In this document: positions 33,893 through 43,303 of the stretch, one piece after another | Numbering within the stretch: position 1 is the stretch's first letter | Layout of the letters: every line of letters starts with the position of its first letter | Assembly (NCBI GenBank): GCA_949710005.1 | Contig: OX453282.1 | Coordinates: 4,118,501-4,182,500 of the forward strand | Length of the DNA: 64,000 bases | Direction: 5' to 3' | From: Ricordea florida | Taxonomy: Eukaryota; Cnidaria; Anthozoa; Corallimorpharia; Ricordeidae | Translations under genes and position numbers: made by a program | The notes under the pieces: model-generated | Database searches by the model: none | What the model was told of the DNA's origin: nothing | Seen by the model: only the letters and a program-made list of their open reading frames with translations

Positions 33893-33966
33893 GAATTTAC
33901 AGCAGACATTTATATGAGACAAGTATGGAATGATTCCAGACTGGCATTTTCTACCAGAAATCACAG
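33893..33966 (+). CDS. pLGIC plus gene, exon 4, left part
   Basis: 74 bp after acceptor TTTTAG. It encodes DIYMRQVWNDSRLAFSTRNH and is then cut by the retrotransposon LTR. In-frame reading continues 16 codons into the LTR and stops at 34013. Confidence 0.9.
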
Positions 33967-34124
33967 TGTCGGGTCGAACATTACGTCATCCAACCGGTTT
34001 GAACCAGTTGGATGAGCACGAGGTGACAGTGTGTGACAGTTTTTTCTTCGGATGAAGTGATTCTTGTAACGTTGACATTTACTTGCACACTGGTGAATAA
34101 ATTGTTCGTAAAAACACTACGACA
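33967..34124 (+). repeat. BEL 5' LTR
   Basis: 158 bp, TGTCGGGTCGAAC to CACTACGACA. It contains an internal near-palindrome CCAACCGGTTTGAACCAGTTGG.. (short arms) and AATAAA near its 3' end (TGAATAAATTG), a likely polyadenylation signal. Confidence 0.95.
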
Positions 34125-34129
34125 CAAAG

Positions 34130-34147
34130 TGGCGACCCCGCCAGGAC
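34130..34147 (+). other. BEL primer-binding site
   Basis: TGGCGACCCCGCCAGGAC starts 5 bp after the LTR and has the form of the complement of a tRNA 3' end (CCA pairs with TGG). The tRNA identity was not determined. Confidence 0.65.
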
Positions 34148-34228
34148 AAGAACAGGAAGGAGTTTGTGAGTTACAGTTACTTAGCGAAAAAACAAACCTG
34201 GAACGTGTGAGTAAAATCTAAAGTAAAC

Positions 34229-37200
34229 ATGGCCACCGATCTTGATCTTGACGCCGCGATAAAAAGGATCGACGCGAAATTGCGAATGTTGAAGTTTACA
34301 CGGGAAGATGTACCTAGGATCAGAGGAAAAAACGAGCTGAAGGCGCTGGAACGATTACAAAAAGCTATGGAAGGTCAGATCGATGGCGTTCACGAACAGA
34401 TGTTCCAAATACAAGCTCTCAGAATAGAGAATGGAGATGATCCAGTTGAGGTGAGGGAATGGTCTCTTGAAATAGAAAGACAACTGGAAGAGTTTCAGGA
34501 AACTGCCGACGATGTGAGAGAAATGGCGAGAAACAAGCAAGAGGAGGCATTACGGAGACAGCGAGACGAAGAGGAAATGAGAGAAGAGGAGAAAAGGAGA
34601 CGCCATTACGAAGAGGAGTTGAAGCTCGAGGAAGCGCGAATGAAAATGAAGCGGGAATATGAAAGGAAATTCGAGGAGGATCGAAACAAATCTATCAAGG
34701 AAAGCGGTGCCAAGTTACCCAAGCTAACAATCACGCAGTTTCAGGGAACGCATTTGGACTGGTTGAGATTCTGGAGTCAGTTCGAAACAGAGATAGACAA
34801 GGCAAGTATCTCTCAGGTTGCTAAGTTTTCGTACCTCAAGGAGCTATTAATATCAACAGTGCGAGTCTTTGTTGATGGTCTGCCCTATAATTCTGAGGGA
34901 TATGAACGAGCGAAATTTATTCTGAGTAGCAAATACGGTAAGTCAAGTGAAGTAGCAAATGCCCACATGCAAGAAATTATTGGCTTGTCCACCATTACTG
35001 GCACACGTCCAGCTCCAATCCAGGAGTTTTACGAGAAGCTAACAAGCCACGTTCAGGTTCTTGAGACTATGGGCAAGATCAAGGAGATTCATGGATTTGC
35101 CCGCACAACCCTTGACAAACTACCTGGGATCAGAGCAGACTTAGTAAGACTAGATGACAATTGGCAAGAGTGGGGTTTTTCTGAATTGATTGAGTCCTTA
35201 AGGAGGTGGTGTGACCGTAACCCTGTTCCCAGCGACAACCCAAAGCAAGACCTCCCAAGGCGTGACTTGTCGAATCGTGATTTATCAAACCGGAAACCGC
35301 CATTTCGAAGCCCATCAAGTCATTCCCTGCCCAAGAAGAACACTGTTTACCAAACTAAGGATGAGGTTGGAAGAATGGGACGTGGCTGCATCTATTGTAA
35401 CAGTGAGGACCACAAGGCCACGGAGTGTAAAAAGGTCCCTAACTTGAACCAGCGCAAAAAGATCTTAAGTGACAAGAGGTTGTGTTTCAACTGCACAGGT
35501 GCAAAACACCAAGCGCAAGATTGCCGCAGCAAAACCAACTGCCAGCTTTGTGGTCACAGGCATCACACATCCATTTGTGATAAACAGCATAGCAACAATC
35601 AAATGATGTTAGCAACTGGTGAAGGATCTGTCATTTACCCAGTGGTGGTTGTAGTGGTTGATGGTATCAAATGCAGGGCTTTACTAGATACAGGTTCTGG
35701 AAGTTCCTATGCATCAGCAGCCCTTGTTGCTCGTTTGAATAAACGACCTTTCCACGTCGAACATAGACAGATTGAAATGATGCTTTGCTCAACAGTCCAG
35801 AAGGTCCAGAGCTATTCTGTTAAGGTTGGCAGTGTTGATGGGAAGTTTGAGATGACAACGAGGGTCAGCAAGGTTGACAAAGGTCTTTTGCTCACTGTCC
35901 CCAATCCGAATTATGAAGATCTGATCAGAAAATATTGTCATCTACAAGGAGTGGTCATGAACGATGACGACAAGAAGAGTGAGTTGCCCATCCATGTAAT
36001 CCTTGGGGCTAGTGAGTACTCAAGAATAAAGACGGAGACCAAGCCAAAGATTGGACAACCATCCGAACCAATTGCCGAGCTCACCAAGCTAGGGTGGACC
36101 ATGATGTCTACAGGAGAGGAAAGCGTACTCTCAAATGTTTACTTTACAAGGACATCCACAGCAGACTACCAGCAACTCTGCAGTTTAGATGTGTTGGGGC
36201 TTGAGGATAGGGAAGACCAACAGGACGTCTTTGATGAGTTCAGCCAACAGTTACAACGGAGTGAGGAAGGATGGTATCAAACAGGATTACTGTGGAAGGT
36301 GGGACACGCTCCCCTGCTCAAGAATGAACGTGGGAGCAAAAGAAGACTTGAAGGTTTGCTAAAGAAGTTACAGAGAGAACCGGGGATGTTAGACAAGTAC
36401 GATGAAATCATACAAGAGCAGTTGGCTGATGGGATAGTTGAAAGAGTTACAGATGTGGCGACCAGTAGGGAATTTTACATTCCACACAAAGGAGTAAAGA
36501 GGGAATCAGCAGAGACAACCAAACTGAGGATTGTATTTGATGCGTCGGCAAAGCCAGGAGAGGAGAAGCCATCACTAAATGAGTGCCTAGAAAGCGGACC
36601 GCCCCTTCAGAATCTGTTGTGGGACGTGTTAGTGCGTAATCGTTTTAAGCCAGTCGCGCTGGCAGGTGACATCAAGCAGGCGTTTCTACAAGTACGAATA
36701 AGGGCAGAAGACAGAGATGCACTGCGCTTTCATTGGATCAAGGACAAGGACCCATCAGCTATTGAAGTCTTGAGGTTTACGCGAGCATTATTCGGCTTGG
36801 TTCAGTCGCCATTCCTATTGGCAGCGACACTAAAATTGCATCTAGAGAGCCTAAGGGAGAAGTACCCAGAAGAAATTGAAGAGATCCTAAGGAGTCTATA
36901 CGTCGATGATGTTATCACTGGTGGCAGTACCACGGCAGAAGTCCAAGAACTGAAGAAGACCATAGTGTCAGTGTTTGGAGAGGCAAAGTTTACTATGCAC
37001 AAGTGGAACTCTAATGTGTCTCAGCTGGAGAGTGAAATTATTAGTGTCGAAGAGCAGCCAACCTTTGCAAAGCAACAGTTGGGGGTCAAGGAAGGGGAAT
37101 CAAAGCTGTTAGGACTCCCATGGAACAAATCAGATGACTCAATTGCTGTGAAATTTCCTGAGGAACCTATTGATGTTACGAAAAGAGGGATCCTACGTTT

Positions 37201-39520
37201 CCTAGCCGCTGTATACGACCCACTAGGTTTAGCATCACCTGCAACACTTGTGGGAAAGTTTCTGTATCGTGAAGTATGTGACTTGCGTCTGCCATGGGAT
37301 GAGAAGGTATCAGACAAAATTGGGCAAGAATGGTTCAAGTTTGTGAGGAGTCTCCCAAGCATGATTGAAGTGCCACGAAGCCTACCAAGGTTTAAAGAGC
37401 CAACTGAGGGAGTTGAGCTACATGTCTTTGGCGACACAAGTGGATCTGGGATATCCGCAGTTGCATATGCAGTAATCCAACAAGCCTCAGGGTTGAGCCA
37501 GGGTTTAATTGCGGCTAAGTCAAGATTGGCAAAGAAGAATCTTACCATTCCGAGACTGGAACTTGTAGCAGCACATATGGCCGCAAACCTTGCAGAGAAT
37601 GTGCGAAAGGCATTATCTGACCAACCAATCAAGTCAGTTTATGGCTGGAGTGACAGCAAGGTTGCCCTCCACTGGATCAAGGGGGGCGGTTCTTACAAGC
37701 AATTCGTGGCTAATAGAGTCCGCAAGATCAATGCCAAGGATTTCATTGAGTGGAGGCACGTGGACACCAAACGGAACCCGGCAGACGTAGGAAGCAGAGG
37801 TTGTAAGGCAGGTCATCTATCCAGTTTGTGGTTACCAGGTCCAGTGTGGCTTCCCAATCGGGAAGAGTGGCCAGAAGAGATAGTGACGAACCCTAGCAAA
37901 GAAACAGAAGCAGAAGCTAAGCTCACTAAGGAGATCTTTGCAGTTGCAGTCGAACCAAAGGATGATCTTGATGAGTTACTGGAGAAGCATGTTTTTTGGC
38001 AGATGGTCAGAGTTACGGGATGGGTCGGACGGTTTTCTCAGAACTGCCGAAGCAAGAAACTGTATCGAATCAGAGGTCCCTTGACCACAGCTGAAACCGA
38101 TAGAGCAGTGAAGTGGTGGATAAGACGTGAACAAGGGAGATACAGTGTGACAGAGAAGTTCCAGGAGGACCAACAAAGATTAAATCTTCAAAAGAATGAT
38201 GAAGGGATTTATGTATGCAAGGGAAGAATCCAGGGAGTTTATCCGGTGTATCTGCCACCCAGGGTGACCTTATCAGAAAAAATTGTGCAAGATGCCCACA
38301 TCATGACCCTGCATGGGGGAGTTGGACAGACTATGGTGCTTGTACGACAAAAGTATTGGATACCCCGTCTTCGGCAGCTGACGAAGAATGTCATTAATCA
38401 CTGCTTTGGGTGCAAGAAATTCCATGTCACAAGGTTCCCCAAGCCAAAACCAGCAGATCTCCCAGTTGATCGTACAGATGGATCATATCCCTTCCAAGTA
38501 ATAGGAGTGGATTTCGCTGGTCCTATAGCGTACAAGGCCTCCAAGAAGAAACAAGGCAAAGCACACCTACTCCTGTTTGCATGTAGTCTAACTAGAGCAG
38601 TCCATTTAGAGTTGCTGACAGACCAGACTACTGAAAGCTTTATAAAGTGCTTAAAGCGGTTTATTGCGAGACGGGGGAGACCTAGGAAGATCTATTCTGA
38701 CAATGGTAGGAGCTTTGTAGCTGCCAGCAAGTGGCTAAAGAGTATCATGAGAGACGAGATGACCCAAGATTATCTTGCCCATCACAACATGCTGTGGCAG
38801 TTTAATCTTGCCAGGGCCCCGTGGTGGGGCGGACAATTTGAACGGTTAATTGGAATAGTAAAGCAGGCTTTCTACAAGGTTATTGGACGGGCGAACCTTA
38901 CTTTCAGTGAGCTAGAGGAAGTGTTCCTTGACGTGGAGGTGGCCGTCAACAACCGGCCCTTAACCTATGTAGAAGATGATGTTGAATTTCCGGTACTTAC
39001 CCCAGCAGTTATGATGTATGGAGAATCATATGTCCTTCCAGAGGAAGACGTGGACTTGTTAGAGGATGTGGAATTACGGAAGAGAGCAAGGTACCTTCGG
39101 CGTTGCAAGGACGTTTTATGGTCGCGATGGTCCGCAGAGTATGTAAGGAGTTTAAGGGAACGACACAACCTAAAGCACAAGTCTAAGGAACCAACCCTCG
39201 AGGTTGGAGATGTGGTGCTGATACAGAACGAGGAGCGTAATCGTGGGAAGTGGAACATCGGTATCGTCACCAAGTTGATCAAGGGAAGTGACGGAGTCCT
39301 CCGAGGAGCCAGACTGAGAGCAGGAAAGTCGTACCTGGAACGGGCGATCCAACAACTTTGTCCAATGGAGCTGTCTTGCGACGTGACACACACAGAGTCG
39401 AATCAAGTAGTACAGCTCAATCCCAGAGCCAGAGAATTTGCTCCAAGACAAGCAGCCATAGCTGCAATAGAGCGTATTAGAGGTATTGCAGAAGAAGAAA
39501 AAGCCAATGAACTGTCCTAG
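34229..39520 (+). CDS. BEL/Pao gag-pol polyprotein
   Basis: 1763 codons without interruption. Order of domains: charged coiled coil (about 40-160); DUF1759-type gag region from about residue 158 (FQGTHLDWLRFWSQF); three CCHC-like zinc knuckles at about 386-450 (CIYCNSEDHKATEC, CFNCTGAKHQAQDC, CQLCGHRHHTSIC); aspartic protease with LLDTGSGSS at about 484; reverse transcriptase with YVDD at about 889; RNase H with GDTSGSG, RLELVAAH, SDSK and NPAD; HHCC integrase zinc site near 1355; integrase core with Asp in GVDFAG (about 1428), Asp in SDNGRSF and Glu in QFERLIG; and a C-terminal DUF5641-like region. All expected catalytic residues are visible, so the copy could be active. No envelope domain. 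Confidence 0.96.
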   Translation: MATDLDLDAAIKRIDAKLRMLKFTREDVPRIRGKNELKALERLQKAMEGQIDGVHEQMFQIQALRIENGDDPVEVREWSLEIERQLEEFQETADDVREMARNKQEEALRRQRDEEEMREEEKRRRHYEEELKLEEARMKMKREYERKFEEDRNKSIKESGAKLPKLTITQFQGTHLDWLRFWSQFETEIDKASISQVAKFSYLKELLISTVRVFVDGLPYNSEGYERAKFILSSKYGKSSEVANAHMQEIIGLSTITGTRPAPIQEFYEKLTSHVQVLETMGKIKEIHGFARTTLDKLPGIRADLVRLDDNWQEWGFSELIESLRRWCDRNPVPSDNPKQDLPRRDLSNRDLSNRKPPFRSPSSHSLPKKNTVYQTKDEVGRMGRGCIYCNSEDHKATECKKVPNLNQRKKILSDKRLCFNCTGAKHQAQDCRSKTNCQLCGHRHHTSICDKQHSNNQMMLATGEGSVIYPVVVVVVDGIKCRALLDTGSGSSYASAALVARLNKRPFHVEHRQIEMMLCSTVQKVQSYSVKVGSVDGKFEMTTRVSKVDKGLLLTVPNPNYEDLIRKYCHLQGVVMNDDDKKSELPIHVILGASEYSRIKTETKPKIGQPSEPIAELTKLGWTMMSTGEESVLSNVYFTRTSTADYQQLCSLDVLGLEDREDQQDVFDEFSQQLQRSEEGWYQTGLLWKVGHAPLLKNERGSKRRLEGLLKKLQREPGMLDKYDEIIQEQLADGIVERVTDVATSREFYIPHKGVKRESAETTKLRIVFDASAKPGEEKPSLNECLESGPPLQNLLWDVLVRNRFKPVALAGDIKQAFLQVRIRAEDRDALRFHWIKDKDPSAIEVLRFTRALFGLVQSPFLLAATLKLHLESLREKYPEEIEEILRSLYVDDVITGGSTTAEVQELKKTIVSVFGEAKFTMHKWNSNVSQLESEIISVEEQPTFAKQQLGVKEGESKLLGLPWNKSDDSIAVKFPEEPIDVTKRGILRFLAAVYDPLGLASPATLVGKFLYREVCDLRLPWDEKVSDKIGQEWFKFVRSLPSMIEVPRSLPRFKEPTEGVELHVFGDTSGSGISAVAYAVIQQASGLSQGLIAAKSRLAKKNLTIPRLELVAAHMAANLAENVRKALSDQPIKSVYGWSDSKVALHWIKGGGSYKQFVANRVRKINAKDFIEWRHVDTKRNPADVGSRGCKAGHLSSLWLPGPVWLPNREEWPEEIVTNPSKETEAEAKLTKEIFAVAVEPKDDLDELLEKHVFWQMVRVTGWVGRFSQNCRSKKLYRIRGPLTTAETDRAVKWWIRREQGRYSVTEKFQEDQQRLNLQKNDEGIYVCKGRIQGVYPVYLPPRVTLSEKIVQDAHIMTLHGGVGQTMVLVRQKYWIPRLRQLTKNVINHCFGCKKFHVTRFPKPKPADLPVDRTDGSYPFQVIGVDFAGPIAYKASKKKQGKAHLLLFACSLTRAVHLELLTDQTTESFIKCLKRFIARRGRPRKIYSDNGRSFVAASKWLKSIMRDEMTQDYLAHHNMLWQFNLARAPWWGGQFERLIGIVKQAFYKVIGRANLTFSELEEVFLDVEVAVNNRPLTYVEDDVEFPVLTPAVMMYGESYVLPEEDVDLLEDVELRKRARYLRRCKDVLWSRWSAEYVRSLRERHNLKHKSKEPTLEVGDVVLIQNEERNRGKWNIGIVTKLIKGSDGVLRGARLRAGKSYLERAIQQLCPMELSCDVTHTESNQVVQLNPRAREFAPRQAAIAAIERIRGIAEEEKANELS

Positions 39521-39628
39521 TGACTAGTGTGATTATGACTAGTAGTACTTGAACTCGTTACTGTTACTGTTTATAGGTTTTCAGAACATTGGAGATGAGT
39601 TATATTTGCTCCACATTTGTGAATCAAA

Positions 39629-39639
39629 TAGGGGGAGAG
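39629..39639 (+). other. BEL polypurine tract
   Basis: TAGGGGGAGAG immediately upstream of the 3' LTR, in the expected position for plus-strand priming. Confidence 0.75.
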
Positions 39640-39797
39640 TGTCGGGTCGAACATTACGTCATCCAACCGGTTTGAACCAGTTGGATGAGCACGAGGTGAC
39701 AGTGTGTGACAGTTTTTTCTTCGGATGAAGTGATTCTTGTAACGTTGACATTTACTTGCACACTGGTGAATAAATTGTTCGTAAAAACACTACGACA
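39640..39797 (+). repeat. BEL 3' LTR
   Basis: 158 bp, no difference from the 5' LTR seen by eye. It is followed directly by the rest of receptor exon 4 (ACGCTCTTGTTCTG). Confidence 0.95.
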
Positions 39798-39939
39798 ACG
39801 CTCTTGTTCTGCAAAACGAAGCAATTGATAAGCTGTGGGTACCAGATACCTTCTTTGAAAACTCTGTCAAGACCACAGTTCAAAAGGACACGAATACAAT
39901 TGTTCTCTATGGCGACGGTTGGATTGTTTTCTCAAAAAA
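39798..39939 (+). CDS. pLGIC plus gene, exon 4, right part
   Basis: 142 bp encoding ALVLQNEAIDKLWVPDTFFE and VLYGDGWIVFSK, ending at donor AA|GTGAGA in phase 2. WVPDTFFENS is the counterpart of WFPDTYIENS in the minus-strand gene. Confidence 0.92.
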
Positions 39940-39989
39940 GTGAGAGTGGAGGCTCTATCTCCAGCACATTGTTTTTTTCTAATACTTCA

Positions 39990-40228
39990 TCCACAGATGG
40001 TTTGATACACAGATGAAAAAGATAGAACCACACTGTATAGTAAAACAAACAGTACCACAGTACAGTACTGTTCAGTAGCTTTACAAAGAATGGTCACACT
40101 GCATGGTTTGATTCACAGATGAAAAAGTTAGAACCACACTGTATAGTAAAACAAACAGTACCACAGTACAGTACTGTTCAATAGCTTTCCAAACAATGGT
40201 CACACTGCATGGTTTGATCCACAGATCC
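39990..40228 (+). repeat. 106-bp satellite in intron 4 of the plus-strand receptor
   Basis: About 2.2 units, filling most of a 373-bp intron. This is the homologous intron to the one carrying the array at 14461-15240, but the orientation relative to transcription is opposite. Confidence 0.92.
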
Positions 40229-40312
40229 AATGTGACAAAAAGATCCTTAGCTATGAGAATATTAACAGAACATTAAGCTCAGGTTTCTTTTACATTTGTA
40301 TTTCTATTGCAG

Positions 40313-40395
40313 AATCACAGTAACAGCGAGAACTTCAATGGACTTTCATGCGTACCCTTTGGATGAGCAAGTCTTTACATTGGAATTAATGAGCT
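40313..40395 (+). CDS. pLGIC plus gene, exon 5 (cysteine-free Cys-loop)
   Basis: 83 bp, same length and phases as in the paralogue. It encodes TARTSMDFHAYPLDEQVFTL: both canonical cysteine positions are Thr and Phe, while the Pro-Leu-Asp core is kept. Confidence 0.92.
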
Positions 40396-40730
40396 GTAAG
40401 TGAATTAACTATATCCCGATCCACTTCAGGAAATGACGGTAAAACAAATTTTGTCATTTCTGTGCCAAAAAATTCTATTTACAAAACGCCTTCAAGAAAG
40501 AAAGCAAGGAATATTATTGATAGCTCTGATCGTATTTTCTTGGTAATGGCCTCGTGAGGATACGAAATTTCTTGTCGAGTGCTAAGAAGTATTTCGCAAG
40601 AGAGTTAAGCGCCACTTACGGTGGCGAAGGTCAAAAGCGAAGCCTTGTTATGTTCATCGAGTTCAATGTAAATTAAATGGATCTGCTTGTATAATTCTAA
40701 AATTATGCAAAATCAATATAAAAGGAAGCC

Positions 40731-40989
40731 AAGGGGCGTAGGTAGGATTTTCAAAGGGGGTGGGGTGGGGTCATACTGTGTCGCACCCAGGGTGCACACC
40801 AGATTGGCATATCGACATCCACGCCGTGTTTTACTAAATGTGACTATCTAGCACTGGAAAAGATTTATTCGCGTGGATTCGCGTGTTTTCGCCACCTGAA
40901 TTCTAGGGACATAAAACAATTATCTCACAAAGGGGGGGGGGGGGGTCCACCAGCACCCCAGGACCTCCCTCCCCACTATCTACGCCCCT
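40731..40989. mobile_element. TIR element with exact GAAGCC duplication
   Basis: Termini AAGGGGCGTAGGTAGG and CTATCTACGCCCCT are inverted repeats. GAAGCC flanks both ends (40725-40730 and 40990-40995). The interior has a G-rich left block and a C-rich right block (including a run of about 16 G). It lies in intron 5 of the plus-strand receptor. Confidence 0.82.
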
Positions 40990-40999
40990 GAAGCCTCTG

Positions 41000-41106
41000 A
41001 TTAGTCTCCTTCGTAATCGTTGTCTGGCTTGTCACGGAACGCTCCTCCCACGCTGTGAAGGAGCGTTGCGTGACGAGCCAGAACAAGGGCTGCGAAAGAG
41101 ACTAGC
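41000..41106. mobile_element. Short foldback MITE
   Basis: Inverted arms TAGTCTCCTTCGTAATCG and GGGCTGCGAAAGAGACTA, with GGCTTGTCACGGAACGCTCC facing GGAGCGTTGCGTGACGAGCC. It is related to 9700-9775. Confidence 0.75.
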
Positions 41107-41179
41107 CCCCAGTAAGCAACCTGATGAGAGACTCGTTAACATTAACACTATATTACAAAATATATTTCCTCGTCAACAG

Positions 41180-41302
41180 ATGGACGGAACAGAAACATGT
41201 TGCAGTACACATGGCATAACGTCGAACTTTTAAACAAAGAGATGTCTGAATTTGTCATAGTGAACAAAGAGACTGAAGTTTCTACAAAAAAGCTTCTAAT
41301 GG
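41180..41302 (+). CDS. pLGIC plus gene, exon 6
   Basis: 123 bp, phases 1 and 1. It encodes YGRNRNMLQYTWHNVELL to VSTKKLLM, the last beta strands before TM1. Confidence 0.88.
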
Positions 41303-41632
41303 GTGAGCAATCAAAAATGATTTTCTCAAAAAAGGTTTATAGGGCACTTTGTTTCGATTGGTTCTTTGTAGAGAATACAATGTATGCATTCTGGATGTAT
41401 TGATGTACTGTCTAAAGTCACTGTAGACTATTGGTCGCCCTTTATTTTCTCCTATTCAATTTCATCCACAGTAGTAAAAGGAGTACACACATTTAAACAT
41501 AAAACATTTAAACACAAAACATTTACGCAAAACGCACAATTGGGTATCGAAGGGAGGGGGGGGGGAACGGGCGCTTTCTTTCTTCTCTGTCAGGGGGATA
41601 AATGAACCTTGCAGTTTTCGAGCTAACCCCCT

Positions 41633-41901
41633 GGGGCCGGTTGTTCGAAGGCCGATTAGCGCTAACCAAGCGTTAAATTTTAACATGGCTTTTTATTCCT
41701 CTTGTTAAAAAGCGTTTTCTCCGATAACTTAACTTATTTATTCCTTAACTTATTTATTTATTCTTACTTTATTCCTCTTAACCTATTCAGAGTATACAAT
41801 CATCAACTTGTATTCAAAAAGAATTATACTTAATGTGCTTTAGCTCTAATATCTGAAGTTAAATTTCGCACTATCCCTGGGTTACCTTAGCCCTGTTTGG
41901 A
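41633..41901. mobile_element. MITE, GGCCGGTTGTTCGAAG family, copy 1
   Basis: Left end GGGGCCGGTTGTTCGAAGGC, internal AAAAAGCGTTTTCTCCGATA and ATTGTATTCAAAAAGAATTA-type words, right end degraded (CCCTGTTTGGAAAAACCCG). Other copies are at 58222 and 63305. Confidence 0.75.
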
Positions 41902-42049
41902 AAAACCCGACCCTGACTGTTAAGTGCAAGACAAATAAGATTAAGGAACCTAACAGAGACAAGTAGATAAAGCACAAACACAGGGTGACAAACTGAACTA
42001 TGAGGAGTGGATATAGTATTAGGTGTTCGAAGTCTCGGTTTTTGGTACT

Positions 42050-42250
42050 TTATGCTATTTCAAGTAGTTCAGAGAAGATATGAAGCTTAATTTGATTAGA
42101 GAATTGATAAACATTAAGCTTTTTCAAGCTAGTAGGTATACCATGCCACAAAATAGAAGCCATGTAGGATATAGTTTGCATTTTTCCCGGTGCTTGTTCT
42201 GACTCGAGATTTGTATAAATTTTGGTTGGCAACATATCTAGCATCAGTAA
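42050..42250 (-). pseudogene. LINE reverse transcriptase C-terminal remnant
   Basis: Minus-strand reading gives SYMASILWHGIPTSLKKLN followed by QFSNQIKLHIFSEL, which matches the W-x-x-IP-x-S-L-K segment close to the end of non-LTR retrotransposon polymerases. Only about 65 codons remain. Confidence 0.5.
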
Positions 42251-42335
42251 GCACAGAGACCACTAGCGTACGAGAGAGATTCTAATGCCACAAGTGATTA
42301 TTACGGGTATATTACGAACTCACAATATGACCAGC

Positions 42336-42416
42336 TCCCAGTTGGCTTAATAGCTCAGTTGGTAGAGCACTGACCGGTATCGCAGAGGTCATGGGTTCGA
42401 GTCCCGTTTTTCAGGC
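42336..42416 (+). repeat. tRNA-derived SINE head
   Basis: TTAATAGCTCAGTTGGTAGA (box A) and GGGTTCGAGTCCC (box B, 42393-42405). The anticodon arm (CTGACCGGTATCGCAG) cannot form a 5-bp stem with a 7-base loop, and the acceptor ends do not pair well. It is a SINE relic in intron 6 rather than a tRNA gene. Confidence 0.7.
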
Positions 42417-42564
42417 TTTAATTAATTTCACAGCTGCTTAAGTTGTGTACATAACTGCGATGATCAATTAACGTCATTACAATTCAGTGATTATTATCAC
42501 TCTACGTAATAATTCTGTTATTCTTTGCTTGATATCATTTGATATCGTTTGCACTTTCATTTAG

Positions 42565-42920
42565 GCTGCTTCGACTTACTCACTGTCAAGTTCTACGCAA
42601 AGAGAAGAATAGGATATTATGTCATTCGAATCTACTTTCCGTGCACGCTGTGTACCGTAGTCTCGTGGATGGCATTTTGGATGGATTCCTTAGGCATTGG
42701 TGATCGCGGAACGGTGGGAATCTCAGCTTTACTGAGTCAGATGTTTCTGGTTGGAAGTATAAACGAAGCTATGCCACCCGTCAGCTACATCAAAGCTGCC
42801 GACTTGTTCTTAATCGTGTCCTTTGGGTTTACATTCTGCGCTCTCTTAGAAAGTCTACTGGTTTACAAGACTGCTATTCGAGAGACACGAAAAGAGGAAG
42901 GCATTTTCACAGGCGCTAAG
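42565..42920 (+). CDS. pLGIC plus gene, exon 7 (TM1-TM3)
   Basis: 356 bp, entry phase 1, exit phase 0. It encodes TM1 (YYVIRIYFPCTLCTVVSWM), loop MDSLGIGDR, TM2 (TVGISALLSQMFLV) and TM3 (SYIKAADLFLIVSFGF). The TM2 prefix GDR is identical to the paralogue. Confidence 0.93.
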
Positions 42921-43303
42921 GTATAACTTCAAGTTAACCCTTTAAGTCCCAGTAGTGACCAGCATCCAATTTCGCATTGCAATATTCTGAAAATCACTGT
43001 TCATCAACAAAATTATGTCATGCTGGAGCCACTACAGTCATGAGAATAACGAAAATGATCACCAAAAGAGAGTTTTATTGATGTTTAAACAGATTCTCCT
43101 CACAAGTACCATACCAAATATATGAGAACATTTCTGAGAAAATGAATATTGATACTGGGGCTGTTAATAGCACAAATTTAATTTAGACTACGGTTTTATT
43201 AAGCTTGGTCTAAAAATCGTATAAATAACCGACCCTGACCTTCTTTTACAGGTTGTAGTCGTTCAAGATTTTTTATTGACTTTTTTCACACTTTCTACCA
43301 CAG

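Larger units (their letters stand above)
33967..39797 (+). mobile_element. Complete BEL/Pao LTR retrotransposon
   Basis: 5831 bp. Two 158-bp LTRs (33967-34124 and 39640-39797) are identical by eye over their whole length, begin TG and end CA. A primer-binding site follows 5 bp after the 5' LTR and a purine tract precedes the 3' LTR. A single uninterrupted gag-pol frame fills the interior and no envelope frame follows it. Identical LTRs and the intact frame indicate very recent insertion. The insertion is in the same orientation as the host receptor gene and lies inside its coding exon 4. Flanks share ACA; a 4-bp duplication with one mismatch (ACAG/ACAA) fits the exon reading frame. Confidence 0.95.

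Noticed and set aside
37021..37632. 203-residue minus-strand protein
   Set aside because: Shadow frame antisense to the BEL pol coding region, with no domain signature.
42342..42416. Functional tRNA gene
   Set aside because: Boxes A and B are present, but the anticodon arm and acceptor stem do not fold properly; it matches a dispersed SINE head.
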